64,000 bases of DNA from Symsagittifera roscoffensis (Eukaryota; Xenacoelomorpha; Acoela; Convolutidae): NCBI RefSeq assembly GCF_963678635.1, contig NC_087065.1:32370373-32434372 (forward strand). Direction: 5' to 3'. The position numbers and the translations under genes are program-made. Below, piece after piece: positions 22,700 to 34,699 of this stretch; the stretch's first letter is position 1; every line of letters starts with the position of its first letter. The notes beneath the pieces were generated by a model, which was not told the origin of the DNA, did no database searches, and worked only from the letters and a program-made list of their open reading frames with translations.

Positions 22700-23500
22700 A
22701 CTTCCTAAATTAAATTGCCTGTCACATTCATCACCGATCTCAATTTTGAAATGAAAAAATTATTAAAAATTGTTCTGTCAATTTCATAAACCTAAGATAA
22801 CACAAAATGATTTATAAAATTTACAATTTGATAAAAATTGTCGAGTCAATATACTGTATGCAAAGGCTTTGCTTTTCGCACGGTGAAGAGTTTTTGAGAA
22901 GAAATGGGTAGTTGCTGCACCTCCAATCAGATTTTTCATCTTTGAAAATCAAATTCTGAACTTTTTTGGGCACGGGTAGTCATCCAAGTTTGTAACTTTT
23001 AAATACAAAATTTTTGACACAATTTTTGCATTTTTCATAAGCATCTGCAAAAAACTCCGTTTTGAAAGTTTAGTTTTTTCAATGTTTTTCAAGCTCAAAA
23101 TATTTTAAATAACCACAACTTCAATTGGTTCCATGAAGATGCATCGTACACCAAGCAGACTGAGATGTTGCTTTGAACTTTTTGAGAGGAGGAAAGGAAA
23201 TTCCCCTAGTTTGTCCATTTTTACAAATTCCTAAGTTTTTCACTGTTTTGTTTTCATAACACTCAAAAACATAAAACAATTAGACTCATGATGTTAACTG
23301 TTCTCACTGAAATTTTAGCCTAAAATGACTAACAATCGAACCATACCTATAATTTTCCAGCTAAATTTTAAATATACAAACAAGAGCAACCCAGTCAAGA
23401 TAAGAATTAGGAAACCTAGGCAAAACTTAACAAAAACGAAGTCCCTTAGGCGTAGTGGCCTTCACAGATCCAGCTGCATCATGTAAAATTACATGAAGTC
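22700..23500. other. Polinton interior, no gene recognised
   Basis: AT-rich sequence with many stops on both strands, between the ATPase fragment and the unassigned minus-strand frames. It presumably represents decayed element sequence. Confidence 0.4.
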
Positions 23501-23507
23501 TGAAGAT

Positions 23508-24340
23508 TTAAAATATATAGGAATTTCCATATCCAATGAGACCTCCAAAAGGGAGTTTTTGGTCCTTTCCTTTCAAATTTATGTTTAGGTCCAAAGTAAT
23601 ACAAGTGCAATGAAAGTGTTCAATACTTTTTGCATTTGATGAAAAGTCATGCTTTATCAAATCAAAGTTTCTGAGAATTTCATCCAAATTCTGAACGTTC
23701 ATTTTCTACAGTGCATTCGTCAATAATGATACTAGTTTTTTTGAATGCTTCTACATAAGACAGAACTGAGGGGATATAGTCAACCAGTTTATCAATTCCT
23801 CTTTTTCCATCTAAAATTTCGGATTGTTTTTCCAGGTGTTTCATTTTCTACGATATTCTATAAGATCTTTTTTTCTACTATCCGACCGGCAACTTGCTTC
23901 AAGATTTTGTTCTCCTTTGCATTGAAGAGTCGAATCTGAATGTAGGGTGGCTTGTTCACACTGTACTTCTTAATTGTGACACAAACCCTTCTCTTCTTGT
24001 ATGTTGCCATGTCATACATCGTATGACAGTTGGCAAGTTCCTGCTCCATGGTTGAGTTTTTGTCAGTATAGAGTTCCAAAAGAGGAATGAGTCCAAGGTT
24101 TTCAGCATTGTGAAAAGCGCAGTATTCCGTTTTGCTGAAATCCTTTCTCCTTCTTTTTCACCAAGACAAACTCGCTGGGATTTTTCGATTTTGTTCCCAT
24201 TCTTTTTCTTTAGCAAATAAAAACAAGGTTCAAACTAAAATATTCCGTTGTAGGGTTTTTGGGACCAAGCAAATCTCCGATTTCTTTTTTGATTTTTATC
24301 AAATTCAATATAATTGGGAGGAATTCGTTTTGACTTGAGA
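23508..24340 (-). pseudogene. decayed Polinton reading frames, unassigned
   Basis: Overlapping minus-strand stretches include SQRVCLGEKEGERISAK (frame at 23956-24216), MEQELANCHTMYDMATYKKR and PPYIQIRLFNAKENKILKQV (frame at 23858-24079), and LDEILRNFDLIKHDFSS (23508-23702). They lie in different frames in a plausible order, as expected of one or two minor structural genes hit by frameshifts. I do not recognise the proteins. Confidence 0.45.
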
Positions 24341-24347
24341 CTCAGAA

Positions 24348-24978
24348 CTAACTGATCAGTAGTAGATATTTCAAAATATTTATTTTTGTAAATATGTAAA
24401 ATTTAGGAAAAGTAAATGAATCACTGTAAATTCCAAAAAAGATATTATTTTCATAAATGGAATAGTGAGTAGATGATGTAGATGGTGATTCAACTTTGGA
24501 CATTTCGTGGGTGCTGGAACTACTATATAAGCAATTCAATGTAAACGAAAGTTTGAATATCCCACTTTTGCAAGTTCTCAATGGATCGCAAAGCTGGTCT
24601 TGCCTCCATCGCCGGTGGTTGTCTTGGTGGTTCGCTGACTGGATTTCTTGGCTCAGAGAACCCCTCAGCCTCTTCGATGGTAATTGGGTTCTCAACAGAT
24701 CCCTCTTCTCATGGAAAGAGGAAATCATCAACTGGTTAAGTCACATGTATAGAGTCAGGAGTTTCTGGGTAGTTCATTCCCACATGCTCAGATTTTTCCA
24801 CCATCATATCAATTGTTCGAAGTTGTTTCTCTTTGATGGGTACTTGAGTCATAGAAAGTTCGTCGAAATCATTTCGCATCACCTCCACTATATGACAGAC
24901 TTGGATTGGGATGTCCATTCGGGCCAAAAACACTCCAGATACAGTTTCTCGCACTTGAATTTGTACTAGATCAGCCAA
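24348..24978 (-). pseudogene. first minus-strand Polinton frame, unassigned
   Basis: The minus strand begins MADLVQIQVRETVSGVFLAR, followed by DELSMTQVPIKEKQLRTIDM and NYPETPDSIHVT. After a frame change it reads LPSKRLRGSLSQEIQSANHQ. It is the gene closest to the divergent promoter region (25.0-26.4 kb) and so probably the first of the minus-strand block. The long plus-strand frame over 24496-24969 is its antisense. Function unknown; a minor capsid or accessory role is a guess. Confidence 0.45.
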
Positions 24979-25210
24979 AAATTGTACATATTTTGCAGAG
25001 AGTACATAAGGTTGCTGTTTTGCACTGAGAAGATTATTTTGGGCAATAAGTTGAGTAAAAAATTCATACTAAGAGGAACGATTGATTAAAGGTGAGAGGG
25101 AGGTAGTTGACGGAAGTTAATTTGAAATTAAATTATTAAGATCTGAGGTAGGAGGTCTTTGACGGTAGTTAAGTTGATAATGAAACAATTTTTAGGAGTT
25201 AGGGGTACAA

Positions 25211-25341
25211 CCAATGTGTGGGCTAAACCAATCAGAAATGATTTTCTTTATTTGGATGGTAGTCGTGTCCAATCAGATGTCAGTTTCCTTTTATGGAGTT
25301 CCAATATAAAAGTCGTGTCCAATCGGAAACAAAGTTCCAAT
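25211..25341 (+). promoter_or_regulatory. CCAAT-box cluster with TATA-like box
   Basis: CCAAT occurs at about 25211, 25228, 25269, 25301, 25319 and 25337, three times as CCAATCAG or CCAATCGG. One copy runs into ATATAAAAG. The string AGTCGTGTCCAATC is repeated 50 bp apart (25261 and 25311). This density is unusual in such AT-rich DNA. A promoter role is inferred. Confidence 0.4.
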
Positions 25342-26240
25342 TTAGGTACTTTTTACACATTGTCGTTTCCCGACAAAATTAATTAATTAACTTAGGTTGT
25401 TGTATTCAATCAAAAGACCCTTTTATGACCTAAATCTTCCAAATAATTAAAAATATACACAGAAGCAATCGCAAAAATGAATGACCAAAAGTTTTTTGCT
25501 GTAAAAATCAGAAATAATGCCGATATAAGTAACACAAGAAAAAAAACAGAACAAGTAAATTTCTAAAATTCTTTGATCAAGTTAATTGTATTTTTGTATG
25601 CAATCAAAAAAAAAAAGCTGCTGATTTTTGAGTAGATAGTCATGTTTTTTGATTTTGATGTAGATTTGAGAAGATAGCTTGAAATTGATGAATTTTTTGG
25701 AGCAAATCTCTGGAAATTTTACTCCAAACCTGATCAAGCAGGATTTTGAACGTTGGAAATCGTTAAAGAAATGAAGAAAAAAAGAGTTCTTACAAATTTG
25801 GGAACCGTTTAAGGAAAAAAAAGAGTCTTTGAAACATTTTTATAAGAGTTTTTGATTACCTTCAAACTTTCTAAAATAAATAAAAACTGTTTTCGAGTCA
25901 AGTGTAACTCACCAGTAAGTTTATAGCTTTGATACTCAACATTCGGTTCAAAAATAAGTTCCTTGATTGAATAAGTTCTCTAAATAGACCTTTACTTAAT
26001 CGGAGAACTCTATTTTGGACAAAAGCTTGTGAAAATGTAAGAATCTACATATATTTCATCAAAGGCAATCACAAGGAAAAAATTTTTTTCTTGGAGAGTG
26101 ACTCTAGAAAATTGAAGTGTTTTTTAGTTGGCATTTTCAATTATTTATTTTTTAAATTCAAAATTATGTCTAGAAACTGCAGAGTTCTGATTGGTTGAAA
26201 ATTTTTCTGGATAATTCTAGAATTTTGACCAGAATTAGAA

Positions 26241-26357
26241 AATTGCGTAGATGATGGCGTCATTACCAAAAAACAAACTTGTTTTGTCTGTGACGTCACT
26301 TCTTTTTAAAGAATGTCTTCACGACCATGAAAGGATAATTGCGTAGGCGATGACGTC
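26241..26357 (+). promoter_or_regulatory. CRE/ATF-like direct repeats upstream of the polymerase frame
   Basis: The motif AATTGCGTAGATGATGGCGT at 26241 recurs at 26337 as AATTGCGTAGGCGATGACGT, 96 bp apart. Between them is a full palindromic TGACGTCA at 26291. Together they give three CRE-like cores immediately 5' of the POLB remnant. A role in its transcription is inferred. Confidence 0.45.
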
Positions 26358-26402
26358 TTTGTTAAAATAAATACGCTTATTACTTTGGGTTAAATCAATG
26401 AT

Positions 26403-29400
26403 TTTGCTTACAATTGACGGTTCGTCCTTCTTGTGAACAAGAGTTCCCAAGTTACTACTCTCTCCAACAACATCGGAGAAAGGAACATAGAGCAAAACAA
26501 CTGAAACCCGGTGATAATGTAGTGGACTTGAACAAAATTGTGGAGGAACAAGGGGAAGATGGTGAAAAAATGATGCAGGAACTTAGTGCTTGTCAACATT
26601 TTCTGGTGGATACAAAGATGGAAAATCGGAGACATAAGGTATTTAATTTCCAAAGATCCAAGTTAGACACTAAATAATCAACGAGACACTTGAAGAAGTC
26701 TTCAACAAGCTCGATTCTGCCGCTATAATCAACATTGCTGTGGGGTTTGTTCTTCGAACAATACCTTATTTGTTCTTCGAACAATAATGATGAGAACAAT
26801 ACCTTATTTGAAAAGTTCCATTTGCTCTGTACTTAAGCTAAAATACTGAGATTTAACAACCATATCAGTCATACAAATGATATAGATAGTTTCTTCAAAT
26901 ATTTGCGGTGTCCAAGTTATGACACTTTCTTCAATAAATCCGTCAATTTAAACAAATATCTTCTGAGATGCAAGGACCGAGTGAGGCATGTTCACCCAAA
27001 AAAAAACATGTATGATCTCCTGTGGTTTGACAAATTAGCAGGATTCAATATTCCAGTTGCTGAAGATAACAAGCTTTTCAATAATTTAGCAACATTCGAT
27101 TTTGAGTCGACTTGTGTTCCTACAGAGGAACTAAAAGAAACACAAACAAAACCTGGCTTGGAAAGTATGTTCCAATTTCAGTCTCTGTATCATCAAATTT
27201 TTTTAATCAACCCATCTTTTTGTACAGCAGGGATCCACAGAATGTGATAATGGATGTATAAGCAGCCTCGAACATATGGCTGAAAAAAATAAGCTGGAGA
27301 TTAAAACGAAATTTCAAGATATTGAAGTGGCTGTCAATGAACGAATGAAAAATAATTTTGATCAGCTAACCAAACGAGTTAAAAATTATTCAAGTAACCA
27401 ATTTGAGTACAAAGACAACTGCATTGAAGGTTCTCTGCAGGAGCTGATATGTCAACACAATTCTTCAGAAAACTCAACTCATTGATTTGAAACAACATCT
27501 GGAGAGATATGTAAAAACTTCACCTGTTTTTGGATTTTACGGCGGTAGATATGACGTTGATCAAGTCCTGTTTAATCCCATATTTGATTCGCGACAAAGA
27601 ATAAGAAACATTCTTAAATTTGGAGATATACAGTTTCTCGACAAACTGAAGTTTCTGGGTGGTGCAACTGCTATGGACTTTTTTCTCGAAGCCTATAAAG
27701 CTAGCAAAACAAAAGGAGTCTTTCCGCATGAGTAGTTTGACAACCTAGACAAGCTTGATTTTCTCGAATTGCCACACGATGAAACCGCTTTCATAAAACA
27801 TAGAAACAACAATCCTCTAGACAAAGAATTCATTGATTATGAGAAGCTGAGAACGAGTGGGCTTCACGAACAACAAGCACTGCAAAAGCTTCTAATTAAG
27901 ATTGCTCCTCCATCTGATTTGGATATTACAATTACTTATGAGAGACTTGGACGAAAAACAGAATGACAGTATTCAAAGACTTTTTGCAGTTGTGCAATAA
28001 CAAGGATGTAGTTCCAACCCTGGAAGCAATGCAAAAATGATTCAGTTTTATCATAACAAAGGAATTGATATAATGAAACTTGGATGTGCACTTCCAAATC
28101 TAGCAAACATATGTCTACAAATTACAAGTTTCATCCCTTTTGCGAAAGTGATAAAGATTTGTGTGAAATAAAATGAGAAGACTTGACTGGTGGACCTTCC
28201 ATTGAATACACTCGAAAATCTGTAGTTGATGAAACATTCATCAGAAACTCGCCAAATGTTTTTAAATCGACCGAATTAATGCAAGCCAGCTTTACCGTTT
28301 CTCATTGTGTCAAGATATGCCAACAGGACTGTACACGAGATGGAAGCTTGACACTGATATGCAGAAACCCAAGGCTAGACATAATCGAACTCGCAACTTT
28401 CAGAATATGGTCATGCCTTTTACCAGGAAACAATACCAGAAAGAAAAACAGAGAGTTTTTCAAATCTGGTAAATAGCAAAGAAAATAGACTGTTTCAATT
28501 TGGACGGTTATTGTGATCACTGTAAGAGAGTGTTCGAAGCAAATGGGATGTTAATACCACTTCTGTTTTTGTCAAGAAGCTCGTACCTCTTTAACAGAAA
28601 ATGATATTCAGCGCGAAAACAAGAAGAAAGAGATGGATGATATGAGACGGGAGAATATAAAAGAGAAAGGATACAAAGTTGAAAGAAATATAGGAGTGAG
28701 AGTGGTGGGAAAACTCCAAAACCAATGACAAGATCAAAAATCATGCCATACCCCACTTTCCCTACAAAAGACCTCTTTATCTAGACTATTTTCTTGGCTA
28801 CATTGAGTGCAACTTAGTTGTTCCAGATGAATTGAAATCAAAAATTGCGAATTTTGCTCCAATTTTCAAAAGTTCTGAGGTTGGTAGGAACAATGTTTGA
28901 GATTAAATAAGAATTATGCAATCTAGAACGAAATGTTAAAACATCCTCAGAGAGTGCTGATATCTAGCTTCAAGCAAGAAAACGGAACCGTTATAACTCA
29001 TCTGTTCAACTTTTACATGGACTTGCAATGCACCAAAATTTACCGTTTTGTTCAGTCTACTCCACAAAAACATTTCAAAAGTTTCGTTCAATCAGTGGTT
29101 GATGCGAGAAGGGAAGGAGATGAAAAACCACTATCAGGAGTTGATGCAGAAACAATGAAAATTTTAGTTAGTTCCTCCTAAGTATCTGAACGATGACAAA
29201 ACTCATAAAGCGATCAAAGAGCCAATTTTTAAAAGGTTAAATACAGTTGAAAAAGACTTGTATGAGGTGGAATTGTTGAAATCAACCATTGAGCACCGAA
29301 AACCCATCATTGTTGACTTTTTCATACTTCAGTATGCAGAGCTGAGAATGTTGGAACTGTACTATAACGTCTTTGACAAGCTCTGTGATGTAAATAAGTT

Positions 29401-29935
29401 ATGAAGAGTTGGAGATGGGCACAGACTCACTTTACTTGGCACTTGCTGACAAAAATTTTTATCACTGTATCCAACCAGAAAAAAAAGAGACATTTGGGAA
29501 AATTGAGGGAAACTGACTGCAAAGACTCTTTCAGGGCAGATGCAAAATCTTATTTCTTCCCTCGAACGTGTTGCAGTATCCATAAAAAGCATAGTAAACG
29601 AGAGCCACGGCTTTTCAAAGAAGCATTTAGGTGCGCAGAAATGCTATGCTTATGTAGCAAATTTTATTGCTGCCTTGACAACAAGTCAAACATGTTCAAA
29701 TTCAGCATGAAAGGTTTGAACAACTGAGTTCTAGAAGATTCTGGAGATGGACCCATGGCAAAGTACAGAAGAGTTCTCGATGAAGCAGTTAACCTCACAT
29801 CTAAGAACAGAGGATTGGGAACTATAAATCATATGGTTGCTAAATATGAACAGACAAAGAACAGACTAAACTATTTTTATCCAAAAAGACAAGTTCAAGA
29901 TGATGGGATTCATACAAAAGCATTGAACTTATAAG
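26403..29935 (+). pseudogene. Polinton protein-primed DNA polymerase B, broken
   Basis: Plus-strand segments run in family order: a C2H2-like finger (CEQEFPSYYSLQQHRRKEH) and a second finger-like segment (CPSYDTFFNKSVNLNKYL); exonuclease motif FDFES (~27096); LKQHLERYVKTSPVFGFYGG (27.5 kb); TVFKDFLQLCNNKD-like text (28.0 kb); palm motif A region NASQLYRFSL with Asn where Asp is expected (~28.28 kb); and motif C read as MGTDSLYLA with Gly for the first Asp (~29.42 kb). The end is FYPKRQVQDDGIHTKALNL (29.93 kb). Frames change repeatedly between the segments, and both metal-binding motifs are damaged. The intact family member replicates the element with a protein primer. About 3.5 kb total matches the normal gene length. 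Confidence 0.92.
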
Positions 29936-30014
29936 AACTCAAGCAATGTAATAAATTTATAACAAGTGTTGCAATAAATTTTGTACGAAGCAGTATTCTG
30001 TTGGTGTTTTATTA

Positions 30015-30549
30015 TAAAGTTGCTGTAAATTTCAAATACGATGCAGTGAGTTATATACTTTCTTTGTAATTTAATTTTTTCCTCAAAAATATGAAATTTC
30101 GTGAAATTTCAATAGGTTTAAGCATAGTTTTAGGTAGATATTTTGAAAATAAAATTATCCTATATATTGTTAACTGGTCGAAATATAAAAAACCTTATCA
30201 TGTTTTAAAGTTTTTTTGAAAAATTTTCAATCTTTGTGACGAAAACGCTCATCACTAACTTACCATGAACCAAAAAAACTAATCACATAACACGTAATTA
30301 ATTTTTGATTTTTCTAAATTTGATTGAACGCGCCAAAATTTTTGCGAAAAATCCAAAAAAAATCGTTTTCTTTACCATTATCTTACCATCACACAAACCA
30401 TGAAACCTTACCATTGGTATTCCCTATCTTAATACCTGATAAACTCTATACCCAATGTTAAAACACAATTGGATGACTGGATGACTATTCCCTATCCTAA
30501 AACATGCGGGTCACCCTCCTCCCCCACTTTAGCTCCAAGATCTACTACT
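30015..30549 (-). repeat. Polinton right terminal inverted repeat
   Basis: Inverted partner of 16995-17550. It retains CTACCTAAAACTATG and a GTATATAA…CACTGCATCGTA block, which align better with the inner duplicated unit at ~18.1-18.2 kb than with the outermost left copy. Confidence 0.88.
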
Positions 30550-30555
30550 ATCGTC

Positions 30556-32199
30556 AGAAATTATAAGTTAACAATGTACAAAAAAATTAAATGATCATTC
30601 GAAGTAAAAAAAATTGCACTTAAGGAACAAATTATACTTGAATCAGATAGGGATTCTAAGCAATCTGTTGATCAAATTAATTCAAAGTAAGTTTAGGCTG
30701 GTTAAAAATACAAACAAAAACACCTAAAAGGATGAGCCGATAATATCGAAAATCATATTATAGAAGTACATTGAATAAAAAAACAATCGGAAAAAGGTCA
30801 AAAATGAGTATTACCAAAAATAGAAATTCCATTTATTGCAAAACATTTGAAGCATGGCAGAAACATGGCAGGAAGTTTTATGGAGTTTGGTAATTCAAAC
30901 TGGCAGAATACCAATTTTAACCAATCAAAGAACAAACGAATCGGATCAGATGTGGTGGTGCTGCTTTCTATCTATGTGAAAATATTCCATATAAAACTAA
31001 TAGGATACTGAATTTAGAGTGCAAATTTTGAACTTCTGCACTTTTAGAGTGCAAATTTTAGAGTGCGAAGAGAGCAGGTTTCTAAGTGTTAAAATTACTC
31101 AAAAGAACAAACGTAAGTTTCTTGATCAAATAAAAGTGTATCAGTCCGAGTTGAAATAACAGCCTGGAGATATGCACACTGTTAGTCGATACAAGATTGT
31201 TGATGTGCGTAAGATGAGAAAAGAAACCTTAAATGTTGAAATCAGCCTGCTACTTTTTAGGTTAATTATGCTGAAAAGTGAAACTACACAAAAAACGAAA
31301 AGCAGCGAGTCAACAATAAAATAGTTTTTTTAGTAATTTTGTTCAATATTCATGACCCAACACAACACGATATCGGATCCCGAGATGGTAGAAATTAAAA
31401 CCTCATTTATAATTAAAGACAAAACTTCGCTCAAGAAACAAAATCTTGAATTTAGGGATAATTGTAACTTTTGGATGACCGCGAGCCATTGCTGGAGTTC
31501 AGTTCCGCCATGCGTCAAAAACTAAAGATACTGAAGATGTGCGTGATTGCTTTTCGCAGCTCTTAAATAGTATCAAATCTACCTATAGAAAAAGAACTTC
31601 CTAAGTTCCCAATCAAAAAACGTAGGAAAAATTAGATAACGACTTAACTAAAAAATAAATTTGAGATTGAAAAAAAAAAAATTGTAGTCTTGATAAACTC
31701 CAGGAACAACGAAACAAATTGGAAAGCCTGTGTCGAATATCAAAAATTCTTTCTTCAAGATAAGACTTGGAAAAGGGCCCAGCAAAATTTGAACAAACGT
31801 ATAAGTCATTTGTGAGATCAGAAAAAAAGGAAAAACAAGTGAGTTCAAATCACAGCATAACGAGTGCAAAAGAATTTAACATTTTTTTAAAAATTTAAAC
31901 TGATCAGAAGCTAACCAATTTCAAAACAACACACCACAGTATTTAAAATTGATGACAGAGCAAAACTAAACAGTTTTTTGAATGCAATTTTAACAGTAAA
32001 GTAATCACAAAAGTCTAAAGTAATTACAAATTAATTACAAGTAATTAAAGTAATTACAAACCTGAAGACAAAGAAACATCCTTGATTTTTGCAATCAGAG
32101 TAAGAAACTAATTTAAAAAATCGTTGGGATACATCTGACCTTCTGAGTTGCATTTTTATTTAATGTGTAGTATTTGCATATTATTCTTCAGTTTTTCAG
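30556..32199. other. intron sequence without recognisable genes
   Basis: AT-rich interval between the Polinton and the LINE relic. The only pattern noted is a short run of TAATTACAAG-like units at 31999-32060. Confidence 0.4.
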
Positions 32200-32800
32200 A
32201 TAGGTAAAGCTGAACCATTTCTTAAAAATGGCACATTGTCAGATTGTGGTGACTACAGACTTCTAGGGTAAAGTTTTCGAAAAATTGACTTAAAATCGAT
32301 TGAGAAGTTTTCTAAATAAAAATGATATATTAAGCAAGTCAGTACGGATTGCCAAATGATAAAAGAACAGTTGATGCTGTCTTAGAACTCAGTGAACAGA
32401 TAAAAGAGAACTTGGAAGATAATAGTGGCTCCTTGTGTACGTTAAAAGATCTTACAAAAGCGTTCGGCAAAATTGATCAGAAAATCTTCACAGAAAAATG
32501 CCAACTTTATGGTCTACGAGGTAAACTTGTTAATCTTTGAGATCATACCTTAAAAATCGTAAGCAGACGTTATTTTATGAAGTTTTATCTGACAAAAAAA
32601 ACAATCTACTTGAAGATACCAGAAAAAATCACAGCCGAAATAAGCTTACTGCGAGAAGAGAAAAGAAAATTGAAATTGAGTTTCGTATTTTGTATAATAT
32701 ATTCTTACACTTGGATAAAAATGTTCTTCTTGAAGCGTTAATATCTAACATTGAATCTTTGGAGTCTTTTTTCATGAAAAAGTGTCATCTATAATTGTGT
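32200..32800 (+). pseudogene. LINE (non-LTR) reverse transcriptase relic
   Basis: The plus strand reads AEPFLKNGTLSDCGDYRLL (~32.21-32.27 kb), then QYGLPNDKRTVDAVLELSEQ, SLCTLKDLTKAFGKIDQKIF and YGLRGKLVNL, followed by a LLRSYLKNRKQT-like segment in another frame. This matches the start of a non-LTR RT domain; the Asp expected in the LDLSKAFD-like motif is altered (KDLTKAFGKID). A frameshift and a missing YADD part mean it is a dead 5'-truncated or fragmentary copy. The clade is not assigned. Confidence 0.7.
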
Positions 32801-34640
32801 CAACGAACATTTCTTAAGTATGGAATGGCATTTTTCCTTCCCTTTTTTATAGTTTTTTTTTGCTCATTTTATTTTAATTGTGAGACAACACCAAAAAAAA
32901 ACAGATTTTTTCTTCTTTTGTTTTGTATTTGTAGAAAAATGCGGACTTTTTGACTATTTGATCTAAGTTTAAGAAACTAAACGAGTTGATTTTGCTTCTG
33001 GAGATGCCACTGGACAAACTGATGCTTTATTGGTGTTCTCCCAAACAGAAATATATTGTAAACGTTCAATTTCATAGAGTGTTTGATCATAAATTTTGGC
33101 AAGAAAATAAAAAATTGTATTTGTTATTTTCTTTAAATAAATTGTTACAAGAAATCTGGCTATCTGGTGTTACTAGGTCAAAAACTAATGATTTTAAAAT
33201 TTACGCAAAGATTACTTTGGGTAATCCTTGGCAACCGATCCCTAGTTTTTTTAAACCATTGAAAATCGGGAAGAACTTTGAGCTCTTATGTGTTTCTTTT
33301 TTATTATTTTTCGTGTTTCACTCAAAATCAGTTACTACAGCACCCACAGTGTCACCTGCAAAGCAAACAGCTTCCCTTGTGTTCTTAATTTGTTTCGTTT
33401 TTATGTATTATTAAAGTAGCTGAATCCAAAATGGGATAATTCTTCGGTTTTAAACAAAATGTTTCCACTATAAGGATAATTGTGGCTTTTTTAAATTCTG
33501 AATTGTTGTCTTATCTAGAGTGTATTGGTTTGAAAAGAACTTCTTTCTATGAGTTGACTTTTTGTGGAACAGAGCTTTTCCAAAATTCAAGATTTTAAAT
33601 CATTTCCTTTTAGCAAAAACTTCAGCGCCGAAGTTAATTATGACGGAAAAAAGTTATTTTCGATAGCTAATACAAAAATTTGTGGCAAAAAATTTGGCTC
33701 TTTGGTGCTCGCTTAATCTACAAGCTAATGATTACTTGGGCCAACGGCGACTCAAGAAAAATTATGTATTAGGTCAGAAAATGATCACACAAAAATTTAT
33801 ACAAGAAAACTTTAGGAAGGACTTAGACAACCAGAAAATAAATTTTGTTCGGACCCTTGAAAATTGGAATATACGATTACGAGATAAACTGGGAATTTTA
33901 TGAATTGTAAGCGGATGTTGCAACAAGGACGCTACCTTTATTCTTTTTTCTCTAAATTTCTTTGATACTTCCGACAAATTTTGACCATATTTAAATACTT
34001 GTCTCTTGATTCCAGGAACTCAAAGCTGTGCGCCTATCCAGTGCAGAGTTTGGTCTTGTAATTTTGTATTCGTGTGTGATTCAACTTTTTTCATATTTTT
34101 CAATGTTTCCAAAAAAAGTCAGGTACCGCAGCAACCACAGCACCACTTGCAGAGCAACCAGCTTTTTTGTGTTTTTATGTATCTGTTGTACTGTATAAAA
34201 CGCCCAGTCGTGATTCGAAAGACATTGAAATGTTTCCAAAGCTGAAAAAAAAACTGGTTCAAAACGTAGAATTTCTCGTTTTCGAGCGAGTAAAGCGAGC
34301 CGGCGAGCAGACTTTTAATAGAAAGATAAGACCTAAAACTTTTCCCACGCCCTGTAAATTTAGATTTACTCCAGTAAAAGTAATTTTGGAAATTTTGTAA
34401 GCGCCATCTGGGGAATGAAAACTTCAGACATTCAAAAAAGTGCCCAATTCGCTTATTTTATTATGGTGGTCGAATGTGTCTTAGTTTTAGGCTTTTGATT
34501 AAAAAATTCCTTCACACCAAGGATGAAAAAGAACCCTTTTGTTTTGTTCTAGGAAAATTGTGGGAACATTCTGTGCTACTTGCATAGCAACCGGCTATCC
34601 TTGTGTTTTTATGTTTATGTTGTTATGTGTACCAACGTCA
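32801..34640. repeat. non-coding interval with three dispersed copies of a ~110-bp repeat
   Basis: Related segments lie at about 33290-33415, 34060-34190 and 34520-34625. Each ends in a block resembling GCAAAGCAAACAGCTTCC / GCAGAGCAACCAGCTTTT / GCATAGCAACCGGCTATC followed by TTGTGTTTTTATGTAT. No protein was recognised; the 142-codon frame at 32986-33414 ends inside the first copy and shows no family features. Confidence 0.5.
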
Positions 34641-34699
34641 TACCCTGATAGCACAAAGGCTTTCAGTATTTCAAATAGATATGACAATGGTAACATTAC

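Larger units (their letters stand above)
24979..26400. promoter_or_regulatory. divergent intergenic region of the Polinton
   Basis: 1.4 kb without coding sequence lies between the leftward gene block and the rightward polymerase. It holds a CCAAT-box cluster with a TATAAAAG (25211-25341) and a pair of CRE-like direct repeats (26241-26357). This is the natural place for the promoters of both blocks. Confidence 0.45.
16995..30549. mobile_element. Polinton/Maverick DNA transposon, 13.6 kb, degenerate
   Basis: The left end AGTGGTAGATGTTGGAGC matches the reverse complement of the right end (AGTAGTAGATCTTGGAGC when read inward). Similarity continues inward for about 550 bp. The flanks are ATCGCC (16989-16994) and ATCGTC (30550-30555): a 6-bp target duplication with one change, the size known for Polintons. 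Inside are remnants of the hallmark genes: adenovirus-type cysteine protease, double-jelly-roll capsid protein, RVE integrase, packaging-type ATPase and a protein-primed family B polymerase. The first four are on the minus strand (18-25 kb) and the polymerase on the plus strand (26.4-29.9 kb), giving a divergent layout. All genes have stops or frameshifts. Polintons are virus-like self-synthesising transposons; this copy is dead and sits in a dynein intron. Confidence 0.95.
14286..34699 (-). other. 20.4-kb dynein intron crowded with mobile elements
   Basis: This interval separates the exons encoding …SQLE and VAIPITEG…, which join in phase 0 on the minus strand. It contains the CCCGGGTTGAC element, candidate plus-strand coding fragments near 15.7-16.2 kb, a whole Polinton (16995-30549), a LINE relic (~32.2-32.8 kb) and three dispersed copies of a short repeat next to the upstream exon (33.3, 34.1 and 34.6 kb). 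Confidence 0.9.

Noticed and set aside
24496-24969. 157-residue plus-strand frame
   Set aside because: It is antisense to the unassigned minus-strand Polinton frame, whose motifs are better supported.
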